A DNA stretch of 33,797 nucleotides from Opitutaceae bacterium (GTDB lineage Bacteria > Verrucomicrobiota > Verrucomicrobiia > Opitutales > Opitutaceae): assembly GCA_023269585.1 (NCBI GenBank), contig JAHFTC010000038.1:1-33797 (forward strand), in the 5' to 3' direction. Below, piece by piece: positions 1 to 8,513 of the stretch; positions within the stretch are counted from its first letter, which is position 1, and each line of letters opens with the position of its first letter. The notes beneath the pieces were generated by a model, which was not told the origin of the DNA, searched no databases, and saw only the letters and a list, made by a program, of their open reading frames with translations. The position numbers and the translations under genes were made by a program.

Positions 1-2171
1 TTTTTGGCCGCCAACGCGGCTTTCACCCGGGCGGGCGTCAACGGCATGGCGGTCATGCGCGCGCCGATGGCGTCGTGCACGGCGTTGGCGATGACCGCGC
101 CCATGATGATGATGGCGGGTTCGCCGCCGCCCTGCGGGGGCGAATCGTCGGCGGGCAGGATGACCGTCTCGATCTTCGGCTGCCACGAGAACAGCGGCAG
201 CGCGTAGGTGTTGAAGTTGGTGTCGAGCACCTCGCCGTTCTTGAACCGGATCTCCTCGGTCAGGGCGTAGCCCAGGCCCATCATGATGCAGCCCTCCATC
301 TGGGTTTTCGCGCCCGTGGGATTCACGACCAGGCCCATCTCTTGCACGCACAGCACGCGCTTGACGGTCACCTTGCCGGTGGCGGCGTCGACCGCCACCT
401 CGGCCACCGTGGCCACGTACGTGCCGGCATCGAACCCGCAGGCGATGCCGAGCCCGCGGCCGGTGACGCCGGCCGCCGGCTTCCAGCCCCAGTGTTCCAT
501 GACACCCTTGAGCACGCGGATCGCCCGCGGATCGGTGAGGTGGCGCAGGCGGAACTCGACCGGGTCGACGCCGGCGAGGTTGGCCAGCTCGTCGATGTGC
601 TGCTCGCGGGCGAAGGCGTTGGTGTTGCAGCCTGGCGCGCGCCAGGCGCCCACGCCGAACGGGTGCACCCCGCCTGGTCCCCAGAAATCACCGACGGCGG
701 AAATCCGGTGGTTCGCGACCGCGTAGATGAGGTCCGAGCCGCGGTCGCCGGCGAACTTCACGTTGTAGTCCCAGAACGTGATCCGGCCCGCGGCGTCGAG
801 CCCGGACCGGGCGTGGATGACCGCGGCGGGGCGGAACGTGTCGAGGAAGAACTCCTCCTCGCGTGTCCACATCACCTGCACAGGGCGGCCGGTGGCCTTG
901 GATAGGCGGGCGGCCTCGGCCGTCTGCTGGTTGAACGCCTTGCCGCCGAAGCCGCCGCCGACGAACGGCGTGATCACGCGGACGTTCTCGACGGCGAAAT
1001 CGAGCGCGCGGGCGATCTCCTCGCGGGCGCCGAACGGATTCTGGGTCGAGGCCCACACCGTGGCCTTGTCGCCCTCGACCCGGGCGAGCGCGGTGTGCGT
1101 CTCCATCGCGGCATGCGCGACGTAGCCGTCGCGGTAGGTGGTCTCGAGCAGCTGCACGGCCGACTCGCGGCCGCGGGCGATGTCGCCGTGTTCGACGATC
1201 ACGCGCGTGGGCAGCGTGGACTGGTCGAGGTGCGTGAAGATGTTCTCGTTGTCGAGGCGCGAGGGCGAGGGTTCGAACTCGGCCTTCAGTCGGCCGAGCG
1301 CCGTCTCGGCGACATCGGGCAACTCATGCAGGACCGCGACGAGCCCCTTTTCGTCGACCACCACGACGCCGGGCATCGCGCGGGCCGCCGTGGTGTCGAC
1401 GCGCAGGAGCCGCGCGCCGTGCGCCGGCGGCCGGAGGATCCGGGCATAGAGCATGCCGGGGAGCCGGATGTCGCCGGTGTATTGCGCGCGGCCCGTGACC
1501 TTGGCCCGCGAGTCGCGCCGCAGCAGCGGCTGGCCCACGAGCTTGAACTCGGACGGCTTCTTGAGGGTCGGCGTCACGGTGATGCGGCGCTCGATCTTTC
1601 GTCCCTGGGTGAGTTCGCCGTAACCGATTTTCCGAGTCGGGTCGGCGGTGACCTCGACGGTGCCGGCGCGGGTGCGCAGCTGTTCCACGGGCAGGGCGAA
1701 CTTCTCGGCCGCGAGGGCGAGGAGCACCACGCGGGCCTCGGCGGCGGCGGCGCGCCAGAGCGGGCCGAAGACGCGGGTCGTGAGGGAGCCCCACGTTCCC
1801 TGGTCGTAGGGGCACAGCTCGGTGTCGCCCATGACGATGTCGACGGAGTCGAGCGGGACGTCGAGCTCCTCGGCGAGCGTTTGCGGCAGGGAGGTGACCG
1901 GTCCCTGGCCCATCTCGATCTTGCCGGTGAAACACGTCACCCGGCCATCGGCGCCGATGCTCAGGAAGGCGTTGAAGTCCTTCGGCACCTCGTTGCGGCG
2001 TTTGCTCACGACCGTGCCTTCGTTCTCGGTGTCGGCGAAAAGCCCCGGCCCGAGGGTGACACAGATGACCAGGCCGGCGGCGCAGCGTTGGAGAAACTCC
2101 CGGCGCGACGGCGGGCGAAGATCGACGACCGGCGGCAGCGAGAAACGGGGAGTCGAGGTCGGGTTGTTCAT
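1..2171 (-). CDS. Molybdopterin-binding large subunit of a xanthine dehydrogenase/isoquinoline oxidoreductase-type hydroxylase (3' end cut by window)
   Basis: Large catalytic subunit of a molybdenum hydroxylase that would oxidise an aldehyde or N-heterocycle with water as oxygen donor. About 723 residues are visible from an ATG at 2171; the frame is still open at base 1, but the family is usually about this long, so only a few residues should be missing. A twin-arginine-like motif SRREFL (residues 22-27) precedes a hydrophobic stretch, suggesting Tat export, as in IorB-type large subunits. The family motif GGGFGGK lies near residue 405. The C-terminal GGGEP carries the likely catalytic Glu at residue 684. 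The ATG overlaps the stop of the small-subunit gene by four bases (ATGA), so the two are translationally coupled. No FAD subunit is visible; an electron acceptor such as a cytochrome could lie beyond base 1. The substrate cannot be told from sequence. Confidence 0.9.
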   Translation of the reverse strand, partial: MNNPTSTPRFSLPPVVDLRPPSRREFLQRCAAGLVICVTLGPGLFADTENEGTVVSKRRNEVPKDFNAFLSIGADGRVTCFTGKIEMGQGPVTSLPQTLAEELDVPLDSVDIVMGDTELCPYDQGTWGSLTTRVFGPLWRAAAAEARVVLLALAAEKFALPVEQLRTRAGTVEVTADPTRKIGYGELTQGRKIERRITVTPTLKKPSEFKLVGQPLLRRDSRAKVTGRAQYTGDIRLPGMLYARILRPPAHGARLLRVDTTAARAMPGVVVVDEKGLVAVLHELPDVAETALGRLKAEFEPSPSRLDNENIFTHLDQSTLPTRVIVEHGDIARGRESAVQLLETTYRDGYVAHAAMETHTALARVEGDKATVWASTQNPFGAREEIARALDFAVENVRVITPFVGGGFGGKAFNQQTAEAARLSKATGRPVQVMWTREEEFFLDTFRPAAVIHARSGLDAAGRITFWDYNVKFAGDRGSDLIYAVANHRISAVGDFWGPGGVHPFGVGAWRAPGCNTNAFAREQHIDELANLAGVDPVEFRLRHLTDPRAIRVLKGVMEHWGWKPAAGVTGRGLGIACGFDAGTYVATVAEVAVDAATGKVTVKRVLCVQEMGLVVNPTGAKTQMEGCIMMGLGYALTEEIRFKNGEVLDTNFNTYALPLFSWQPKIETVILPADDSPPQGGGEPAIIIMGAVIANAVHDAIGARMTAMPLTPARVKAALAAK

Positions 2172-2650
2172 GCGCGGGCTCCTTTCTCCAGGGCCGTGGC
2201 GGCCTCGAGGATGGCGTCGACGATTCGTGGATGCGCGCCGCAGCGGCAGAGATTCTGGTTCATGCCCTCGACCACCTGCTCGCGGGAGGGCCGGGGATGC
2301 CGGCGGAGCAGCGCGTGGGCGGTGAGGATCATGCCCGGGGTGCAGAAGCCGCATTGCAGCGCGTCGTGCGCCATGAAGGCCTCCTGCAACGGGTGCAGCG
2401 CGCCATCGCGTTCGAGGCCCTCGATGGTGACGACGTCGCGGCCGCGCACCGAGCCGATCGTCTCGTTGCACGAACGCACGGCTTCGTTGTCCACGAGGAC
2501 GGTACAGGTACCGCATTGGTTGGCGCCGCAGCCGAATTTCGTGCCGGTGAGGGCGAGGTCGGTGCGGAGGACCCAGAGCAGGGGGCGTTCGGGGTCGACG
2601 TCGAGTTGGACGGATTGCCCGTTCAGGCGGAAGGCGATGGTTTCAGGCAT
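2168..2650 (-). CDS. [2Fe-2S] small subunit of the molybdenum hydroxylase (IorA/CoxS type)
   Basis: Electron-transfer subunit of 160 residues, the normal length for the family. The N-terminal plant-ferredoxin-like domain has the pattern C41-x4-C46-x2-C49-x11-C61. The C-terminal helical domain binds the second cluster with C100-x2-C103 (CGFC) and C135-x-C137 (CRC). It passes electrons from the molybdopterin cytosine dinucleotide cofactor of the large subunit to an external acceptor. It is the first gene of a two-gene minus-strand operon, with a 4-bp stop/start overlap to the large subunit. No signal peptide is visible; in related enzymes the small subunit is carried out with the Tat-exported large subunit, which is an inference here. 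No clear Shine-Dalgarno sequence precedes the ATG. Confidence 0.93.
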   Translation of the reverse strand: MPETIAFRLNGQSVQLDVDPERPLLWVLRTDLALTGTKFGCGANQCGTCTVLVDNEAVRSCNETIGSVRGRDVVTIEGLERDGALHPLQEAFMAHDALQCGFCTPGMILTAHALLRRHPRPSREQVVEGMNQNLCRCGAHPRIVDAILEAATALEKGARA

Positions 2651-2843
2651 GGTGCAGGGGAGGGGAGTTGGAAACGCGACGGCTCACGATGAACACAGTC
2701 TGCAAAAATGCGAAACGGCGGGCGAGTCGGCTGCAAAACCGCACCGGTGCATTCAAATGCCGAGAGTCGTCGGCCCGGCTGGTTTCGCGGTGGCGCGGGG
2801 AACGCGGACGTCTCTAGTCTCTTCGCGAACGATCCCGCGCCCC
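2651..2843. promoter_or_regulatory. Divergent intergenic region between hydroxylase operon and xdhC-mocA
   Basis: This 193-bp region separates two divergently transcribed operons that serve the same enzyme, so it should hold both promoters and any shared operator. The segment near 2699-2760 is less GC-rich than its surroundings and contains two TGCAAAA motifs. I see no convincing -35/-10 pair and no Shine-Dalgarno sequence in front of either start. The assignment rests on gene orientation. Confidence 0.4.
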
Positions 2844-3845
2844 ATGTCCGAACTCCCTCTCATCGTCGAAGCATTGTTGCGCGAGCGCGCGGAGCCGGCG
2901 GTGCTGGCGACCTTGGTGGCGGTCGAGGGTTCGTCCTACCGGCGACCGGGGGCGCGCTTGTTGCTGCTGCCCGACGGTTCGCACCTCGGGTCGATCAGCG
3001 GTGGTTGTCTCGAGGAGGATCTGAAGGAGCACGCCCGGCGCGTGCTGCAGACCGGGCGGGCGGAGACGATCGTGTACGACACCACGACGGAGAACGATCT
3101 CGTGTGGGGCGTGGGGCTGGGCTGCCAGGGCGTCGTGCGTGTGTTCCTCGAACCGGTGTCGGCGGCGGCGCCGGGTTGGGTGTTGGCTCTCCGCACGAAT
3201 CTCGCCGCGCGCCGGCCTACCGAACTTCTCGTGGACCACCGAGGTGTGGCGCCGACCGGCACGCAGGTCGGGGAGTCGGCGGCGACGACCCATCCCGCGG
3301 GGCTGACGACGGTTTTCCGGGAAACAATCTTGCCGCCGCCCGCGCTGGTGGTCTTCGGGGCGGGCGACGATGCGGTGCCGCTCGTGCGTTTCGCAAAACT
3401 GCTCGGTTGGTCGGCGACCGTCGCCGATGCCCGCGCCGCGTATGCCACCCCGCAACGGTTCCCCGCGGCCGAGCGCCTCGTGGTCGCGCCGGCCGGAGAA
3501 CAGGCGCAACCGGTCGTATTCGACTCGCGGACGTTCGCCGTGGTCATGACGCATCGCTACCGCGATGACCTCGCGCTGTTGCGGGCGTTGCTGCCGAGTG
3601 CGGTGCCCTACCTCGGCCTGCTCGGGCCGCGCAAGCGCACGCAGCGTCTGCTCGCCGAGCTCGAGCGCGAGGGTTTCGTGCCGCCGCCGGAAGCGCTGGC
3701 GAAGTTGCATGCGCCCGTCGGCCTCGACCTCGGCGGGACGGCGCCGGAGACGGTGGCGCTCGCCATTGTCGCCGAAATTCAGGCACGCTTGGCGGGTCGC
3801 GGCGGCGGTTTTCTGCGGGAGCGAGCGGGGGCGATCCATGGCTGA
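2844..3845 (+). CDS. xdhC: XdhC/CoxI-family molybdenum hydroxylase maturation protein
   Basis: Maturation factor of 333 residues that, in characterised relatives, binds molybdenum cofactor, protects its sulfurated form and hands it to the hydroxylase. The N-terminal XdhC/CoxI domain shows GSSYRRPGARLL, GSISGGCLEEDL and GLGCQG. The C-terminal Rossmann domain starts at VVFGAGDDA and continues with HRYRDDLALL, YLGLLGPRKR and GLDLGGTAPETVALAI, all typical of the family. The ATG at 2844 was chosen because the conserved domain starts right after it; a longer reading frame upstream lacks family similarity and runs antisense to the hydroxylase genes. It overlaps the next gene by 8 bp, so the two are probably coupled. 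Its divergent position to the hydroxylase operon supports a dedicated maturation role. Confidence 0.9.
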   Translation: MSELPLIVEALLRERAEPAVLATLVAVEGSSYRRPGARLLLLPDGSHLGSISGGCLEEDLKEHARRVLQTGRAETIVYDTTTENDLVWGVGLGCQGVVRVFLEPVSAAAPGWVLALRTNLAARRPTELLVDHRGVAPTGTQVGESAATTHPAGLTTVFRETILPPPALVVFGAGDDAVPLVRFAKLLGWSATVADARAAYATPQRFPAAERLVVAPAGEQAQPVVFDSRTFAVVMTHRYRDDLALLRALLPSAVPYLGLLGPRKRTQRLLAELEREGFVPPPEALAKLHAPVGLDLGGTAPETVALAIVAEIQARLAGRGGGFLRERAGAIHG

Positions 3846-4443
3846 CGTGGCCCAGTGCGGCGCGGTCCTGCTCGCGGCGGGCGGCTCGAGCCGCATGGGC
3901 CGGGCGAAACAGTTGCTGCCGATCGGTGGCGTGCCGCTGGTGCGCACGGTGGCGGAGCGGGTGCTGGCGGCGGGACTTTCGCCCGTGGTCGTGGTGCTGG
4001 GGGCGGAGTCGTCCGCTGTCGGCGCGGCGCTGCAGGGGTTGCCGCTGTGTCTGGTGGAGAACCCCGACTGGGCGCAAGGGATGGGCGCTTCGCTGCGCTG
4101 TGGGGTGGCCGAGCTCGAGCGGATCGCCCCCGGTCTCACGGAGCTGATCGTGGTGCTCGCCGACCAGGCCAACGTGACGACGGAGCACCTCGACCTTCTG
4201 CGCGCGGAGCGCCGGCGTGGGGGACGCGGCATGGTCGCCACGCAGGTGGGCGGGGTGCCGATGCCGCCGGTGCTGTTCGCCGCGGAGCATTTCCCGCGTT
4301 TGCATGCACTGCACGGCGAGGCCGGGGCGCGGGCCTTGTTGCGTGAGGCCGGCAGCGGATTGGCGGTCGTGCCGGCGCAGGAACTCGTCGATCTCGATAC
4401 GCCGGCGGATTACGCGCGGTTCACGCGCGGGGCGGGGGAATAG
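3838..4443 (+). CDS. mocA: MocA-type molybdenum cofactor cytidylyltransferase
   Basis: NTP transferase of 201 residues in the MobA/MocA fold. It would join CMP to molybdopterin to make the MCD cofactor used by xanthine dehydrogenase-family enzymes. The nucleotide-binding loop LLAAGGSSRMGRAKQLLP is close to the N-terminus. ENPDWAQGMGASLRCG and VLADQANV (metal-binding Asp region) follow, and DLDTPADY ends the catalytic domain, as in MocA. The ATG at 3838 overlaps the end of xdhC by 8 bp. Family resemblance to MobA leaves GTP versus CTP specificity open, but the neighbouring hydroxylase genes favour CTP. The gene converges on the beta-helix gene with only 19 bp between stops. Confidence 0.87.
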   Translation: MADVAQCGAVLLAAGGSSRMGRAKQLLPIGGVPLVRTVAERVLAAGLSPVVVVLGAESSAVGAALQGLPLCLVENPDWAQGMGASLRCGVAELERIAPGLTELIVVLADQANVTTEHLDLLRAERRRGGRGMVATQVGGVPMPPVLFAAEHFPRLHALHGEAGARALLREAGSGLAVVPAQELVDLDTPADYARFTRGAGE

Positions 4444-4462
4444 CCGAGGCGTTCGGCGCGCG

Positions 4463-6109
4463 TCACGGGGCCGCGGGGGCAGCCTGCAACGGTGCGACCG
4501 GCTCGCCGTTGAGCGTGTTGCCGGAGATGTCGGAGGGCCGGTCGGAGCGGAGGAGGAAGACGCGGGAATGCGGGCGGGCGGGGGCGGTGATGCGGTTGTT
4601 GCGCAGCACGAGCCGGCCGGGAGCATCGAGTTTCTGCGAGTGGATATCGCACGGGGCGTCGAAGACGGTGAGCGCCCCGCCGGAGACGATGATCCGGTTG
4701 TTCTCGATCCGAAGGTCGCCGCAGGAACGGCCCACGATCACCGCCCGGCCGAGCGCCGCGGGCACCGCGAGTGTGCAACGTTCGACCACGCCGGCGAAGC
4801 AGAACTCGGAGAACACGACGTTGGTGGCGGCGAAGGTGCAGTCGGCGAAGGTGATGTTGCCGAACGAGCGGGCGAACTGCATGCCGCAGGGAACGCTGCC
4901 GCGCACGGTGCAGCGGCGAAACTCGGCGAAGCGCCCGCCATCGCCATCGATCGTCAGGCCGCCCTGCACGGAGGCGTCGGGCTGGCGGACGAAGTCGCAG
5001 TCGACGAAGACGGACTCGTAGCTGTTGGCGAGGTTGAGCGCCTTGCGGCGGCCGATGATCCGCAGGCCCTCGGCGCGGAAGTCGCGGGTGGTGCGGGTGA
5101 GTTTGATGACGCTGCGCGATTTGCCGATCTTCGTGCCGGCGGGCAGAACGGTGCCGGCCGCGGGATTGGCGCCGCCGGGGTTGCGGAAGCCGACCGTGTC
5201 TCCTTCACGGCGGACGATCTCGAGCAAGGTTTCGCCCACGGTGACGACGCCGGATTTCGGCAGGTCGAAAAATCCCTCGCCTGTGCGCAGGCGGACGACG
5301 CCGGCCCGGCCGGGTGGCGGCACTTCGAACGGCTCGGCTGTTTCGGCGGCCCAGTTGAACGCAGGGAGGGTGTAGTCGCGCGCGAGCGGGTGCCGCAGGA
5401 CGAGGTCGCCCTCGGGTGTGGTGCCGGCAATCTCGTTGAACTCGCCGTAGTCCTGGTCGAAACGGCAGGCGCCGTTGCGGATGAAGACGAGCTCCCCGGC
5501 GGTGAAGTTGGCGGCGCGCCCCGGCTCGCGCAGGCGGAGGCGGTCGGAGCCGAGTGCGCCGCTGTCGGAGGTGAAGGGGCATTCCTGCGCGGCGCCGTGG
5601 AGCCATCCGATATGCCGATACGGGGCCAGGACCAGACCCTCCGCGAGCTTCGGACCGGTGGAGAGGGTGGTGTCGCGCATGCCCGCGCCGGCAAGGCGGA
5701 CGTGGTCACGGTCGATGCGCCAGCCGTAGGCGGTGGCGACATAGCGGCCGGGCGGGATGCGCACCGTGCCGCCTGCGGGGGGGAGCTCGCGCAGCGCACG
5801 TTGGAAAGCCGCCTCGTCGGCGCTCCATTCGAGCGAGTCGACAAACGGGTAGTCGCGCTGGAGGGCCCGCAGGTTCTTGTACTTGCCGGCGGCGATCCAC
5901 TCGCTCACCGGGTGCGGTTGTCCGTCGCCGATCGCGCCGAACGTCCGCAGGTTGACCTCGGCGGCGGGGGCCGGCTCAGCGACGCCGACTGGCGGCATCG
6001 AGAGCGCGGGTGCGGCCAGCGACTGAGGGCCGAAGCCGAGCGCCATCGCCAGAGTGGCGAGGCCCGCGACGAACATTCCGGTGGGCGGGGTTGCGCGGCG
6101 GTGCGTCAT
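4463..6109 (-). CDS. Secreted right-handed beta-helix (pectate-lyase_3-like) protein
   Basis: Predicted exported protein of 548 residues. The start at 6109 gives a signal peptide: a basic N-terminus, a hydrophobic stretch around residues 12-30 and an Ala-rich cleavage region. A longer reading frame would run into the tRNA gene, so it is rejected. After the signal comes VNLRTFGAIGDGQPH, the entry motif of the pectate-lyase_3/polygalacturonase beta-helix family. It is followed by GGTVRIPPGRY and many short Asn-rich turns (for example IENNRI, LRNNRI, ISGNTL) that look like rungs of a parallel beta-helix. A polysaccharide substrate, perhaps plant or algal pectin-like, is likely from the fold, but catalytic residues could not be assigned and a non-enzymatic surface role is possible. 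The gene converges on mocA. Confidence 0.78.
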   Translation of the reverse strand: MTHRRATPPTGMFVAGLATLAMALGFGPQSLAAPALSMPPVGVAEPAPAAEVNLRTFGAIGDGQPHPVSEWIAAGKYKNLRALQRDYPFVDSLEWSADEAAFQRALRELPPAGGTVRIPPGRYVATAYGWRIDRDHVRLAGAGMRDTTLSTGPKLAEGLVLAPYRHIGWLHGAAQECPFTSDSGALGSDRLRLREPGRAANFTAGELVFIRNGACRFDQDYGEFNEIAGTTPEGDLVLRHPLARDYTLPAFNWAAETAEPFEVPPPGRAGVVRLRTGEGFFDLPKSGVVTVGETLLEIVRREGDTVGFRNPGGANPAAGTVLPAGTKIGKSRSVIKLTRTTRDFRAEGLRIIGRRKALNLANSYESVFVDCDFVRQPDASVQGGLTIDGDGGRFAEFRRCTVRGSVPCGMQFARSFGNITFADCTFAATNVVFSEFCFAGVVERCTLAVPAALGRAVIVGRSCGDLRIENNRIIVSGGALTVFDAPCDIHSQKLDAPGRLVLRNNRITAPARPHSRVFLLRSDRPSDISGNTLNGEPVAPLQAAPAAP

Positions 6110-6256
6110 GGGACGGGAGCTTGCGTGGCGGCGGGCGCCGCCGCAATGCCCGGGAAGCGGGAACGGCGCGAACGGATCGCGCAGTCGGTCGAATTCGAGG
6201 CGCGCACCGGAGCGGTGCCGGCCAAACCTTGCGACAAGATACTTCCGGAAAAGAAG

Positions 6257-6341
6257 TGGTGCTCGGGACAGGACTCGAACCTGCACGCCTTACGGCACAC
6301 GCACCTCAAACGTGTGTGTCTACCAATTCCACCACCCGAGC
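6257..6341 (-). tRNA. tRNA-Leu (anticodon GAG)
   Basis: The minus strand folds into a complete class II tRNA. The acceptor stem GCTCGGG pairs exactly with CCCGAGC. The anticodon loop TTGAGGT carries GAG (plus-strand 6305-6307). A short variable arm (GCC-GTAA-GGC) is present, and the T arm has GGTTCGAGTCC. Discriminator A and an encoded CCA complete the 3' end. GAG reads the leucine codons CUC and CUU, which are heavily used in this GC-rich DNA. The gene is divergent from the Arg/Gly-rich protein gene. Confidence 0.96.
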
Positions 6342-6548
6342 GTCGCAAAAGTTGTAAAGAAGAGGGCGGAGTGAGGCGCATCGTCCGGAGCTTGTAAAGT
6401 CCCGATTTGGCCAAAATTTCCGATGCTTCCACGGAGGCGGAAAACCGCTTGCCACCCCGGGTGCACCGGTGAGACTGCCGACCCGCTTATCACCCTTACT
6501 CAACTCGGTATTCGTTGTGCCACTCACCCCGTTTTGTCGCGCAGCGGA

Positions 6549-8483
6549 ATGACCAACGCCACTTATATGGACCAGAACGTCCCGCAGGAAAACCAGCCCG
6601 TCGAGAACTCGCAGTCGAACCCGCCGCCGGCCGATCCGGCACCCGCCGCCCCCGCTCCCGCCGAGGCGGCGAAGCAGACGGGCGAGGGCATGGCCAAGAT
6701 CGACCTGAGCGCGCTCGCCAGTTTCAGTTTCGGCACGCAATGGACGAGCGTCAGCAGCGGCGGCGAGCGGCGCGAAGCGCGCGGTGATCGTGGGGCGCGA
6801 CCCGACCGGCGCAGTTTCCCCGGCGAGGGCGGACGTTCCGACCGCGGCGAGCCGCGGCGCGACCGTCGCCCCAGCGGGCGTCCGGTGGCGACGGGCTCCG
6901 ACAGTGTCCCGAGCGATGCCGCCGCGGCGGCGACGATGGGCGGCGCGAGCCGGCCCGAGGGTGTTTCCCGGGGCGAACGCGGTCCGGGCGGCCCGCAGGG
7001 CGGCGGCAATTTCCGGCGCGATCCGCGCCCCGGCGGTCCGCAAGGTGGATACCGCGGCGACCGCGGTCCGGCCGGCGTGGAGCGTCCCGGCGAGCCGCGG
7101 GGCGAACGCCGGTTCGACCGTGGCCCGCGCTTCGAGCGCGGCCCCGTGCAGGACAACCGCCCGTACGTGAGCCCGTTCTTCGATGTGGCGTTCTATGCTG
7201 AGGACACCGCCTTCACCGCGTTGGTGAAAGCGATCCGCGCGAGCTGCCACACCTACGAGCTGTTCGAGATCGCCCGCGTCGTGCTGGGCAAGAACGACCG
7301 CTTCGTCGTCGTCGTCCAGCGCAAGCCGGACGCCGCGGGCAAGCACGGCCCGATCTTCGTGACGCCGGTCGACGGCCTGGCGTTCGAGAACGAGGACGAG
7401 GCCGTGCAGCATGTGCTCCGCAACCACCTCGGCTCCTTCTTCACGATGACCGAGGCGGAGGTCGAGGCCCCGAAGGGCAACTTCCAATTCGTGATGCGCT
7501 GCGGGCTCACCGGCGAACTGCTCGGGCCGCCGAACTACCACCGTTACCAGAACATCCTCCAGCAGCACCACGCCGCGAAGCTGGGCAACATGCCCTTCGA
7601 GCGCTTCCGTGAGCGCCTCGAGACGGTCCGCGAGCCCGAGGTGATCGCGCAGTGGACCGAGAAGATGAAGAAGGTCATGCGCTACGTCTGGAAGGAAGCC
7701 GCCGATGCGGCGACCGCTCCGGCCTTCGACACCATCGAGGAGGCCCGCACCTTCCTGCTCGCCACGGCCCGCGACAAGGTCGTGCGCAGCGTCGACAGCG
7801 CGCGGTTCCATGGCAAGGTGGCCGACCAGCTCCCCGAGGGTGAGGTCCGCGCCGCGGCCGAGGGTCAGCTCGACCGGCAGCGCCGGTTCCCGCTCGACAC
7901 CGCCAACGCGCTCCGCGGCCGCCTGCGCCGCGAGGGCTTCACGATCTTCAAGCGCGGCTCGAAGGGCGTGTCCTACGTCTGCGCGGTGAAGCGCAAGTTC
8001 CGCCTTCCCGGCCAGGTCTTCGCCGAGAGCATCAGCGCGCTGCTGGAGTTCATCGAGAAGAACCCGGTCGTCTCCGTGAAGGAGCTCCCCGCGAAGCATC
8101 TCGGTATCGTGCAGCCGGAGACGGCGGCACCGGCGTCGTCGGCGGATTCCGCCGCGGCCGCCCCGGCGGTTGCGCTGCCCACCGAGGAGGATACGAAGCT
8201 CAAGCGCCTCTGGATGGATCTGCGCTGGCTCGTGACCGAGGGCTACGTGACCGAGTATTCAGACGGCAAACTCTTCGCGGCGCCGCCGATGACGGCCCAG
8301 CAGCAGAAATCCGAGGATGCGGCCAACGCCGCCGCGGATGCGGTGGAAGACGCCGCCCGCGCCGCGGCCGAGAGCGCCGCGCCGGAGGTGGCCGCCGCGG
8401 AGCCGGTGGCCCCGGCCGAAACGGCCGAATCCAATCCGCCGAGCGAACTGCCGCCGAGCGAAACGTCGACGCCGACCGCCTGA
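6549..8483 (+). CDS. Conserved-looking protein with Arg/Gly-rich disordered N-terminus, function unknown
   Basis: About 644 residues from the ATG at 6549; an ATG at 6567 is an equally possible start, and neither has a strong ribosome site. Residues 1-65 are Pro/Ala-rich. Residues about 67-200 are a long Arg/Gly/Asp/Pro-rich tract with many RG, RGD and GGP repeats, resembling RGG-type nucleic-acid-binding tails. Residues about 204-520 are a globular, mixed alpha/beta core beginning YVSPFFDVAFYAED. They include a basic stretch (RGRLRREGFTIFKRGSKG) that could contact nucleic acid. The C-terminus is an acidic, Ala-rich tail. I do not recognise the core family. RNA binding is a guess from composition. 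The sensor kinase gene follows after 30 bp and may be co-transcribed. Confidence 0.8.
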   Translation: MTNATYMDQNVPQENQPVENSQSNPPPADPAPAAPAPAEAAKQTGEGMAKIDLSALASFSFGTQWTSVSSGGERREARGDRGARPDRRSFPGEGGRSDRGEPRRDRRPSGRPVATGSDSVPSDAAAAATMGGASRPEGVSRGERGPGGPQGGGNFRRDPRPGGPQGGYRGDRGPAGVERPGEPRGERRFDRGPRFERGPVQDNRPYVSPFFDVAFYAEDTAFTALVKAIRASCHTYELFEIARVVLGKNDRFVVVVQRKPDAAGKHGPIFVTPVDGLAFENEDEAVQHVLRNHLGSFFTMTEAEVEAPKGNFQFVMRCGLTGELLGPPNYHRYQNILQQHHAAKLGNMPFERFRERLETVREPEVIAQWTEKMKKVMRYVWKEAADAATAPAFDTIEEARTFLLATARDKVVRSVDSARFHGKVADQLPEGEVRAAAEGQLDRQRRFPLDTANALRGRLRREGFTIFKRGSKGVSYVCAVKRKFRLPGQVFAESISALLEFIEKNPVVSVKELPAKHLGIVQPETAAPASSADSAAAAPAVALPTEEDTKLKRLWMDLRWLVTEGYVTEYSDGKLFAAPPMTAQQQKSEDAANAAADAVEDAARAAAESAAPEVAAAEPVAPAETAESNPPSELPPSETSTPTA

Positions 8484-8503
8484 GGCGGCCGGGCGCCAGG
8501 GAC

Positions 8504-8508
8504 GGAGG
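8504..8508 (+). promoter_or_regulatory. Shine-Dalgarno GGAGG that selects a GTG start
   Basis: A GGAGG core ends five bases before the GTG at 8514. The next in-frame ATG, at 8565, has no such site. This supports GTG as the sensor kinase start. Clear Shine-Dalgarno sites are rare in this window, so this one is informative. Confidence 0.7.
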
Positions 8509-8513
8509 ACCCC

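Noticed and set aside
1095..2843. N-terminal extension of the xdhC frame over the hydroxylase gene
   Set aside because: The extension runs antisense to the molybdopterin subunit. XdhC similarity starts right at the ATG at 2844.
6110..6286. Longer start for the beta-helix protein reaching into the tRNA
   Set aside because: The extra residues translate the 3' end of the tRNA-Leu gene; the ATG at 6109 gives a proper signal peptide.
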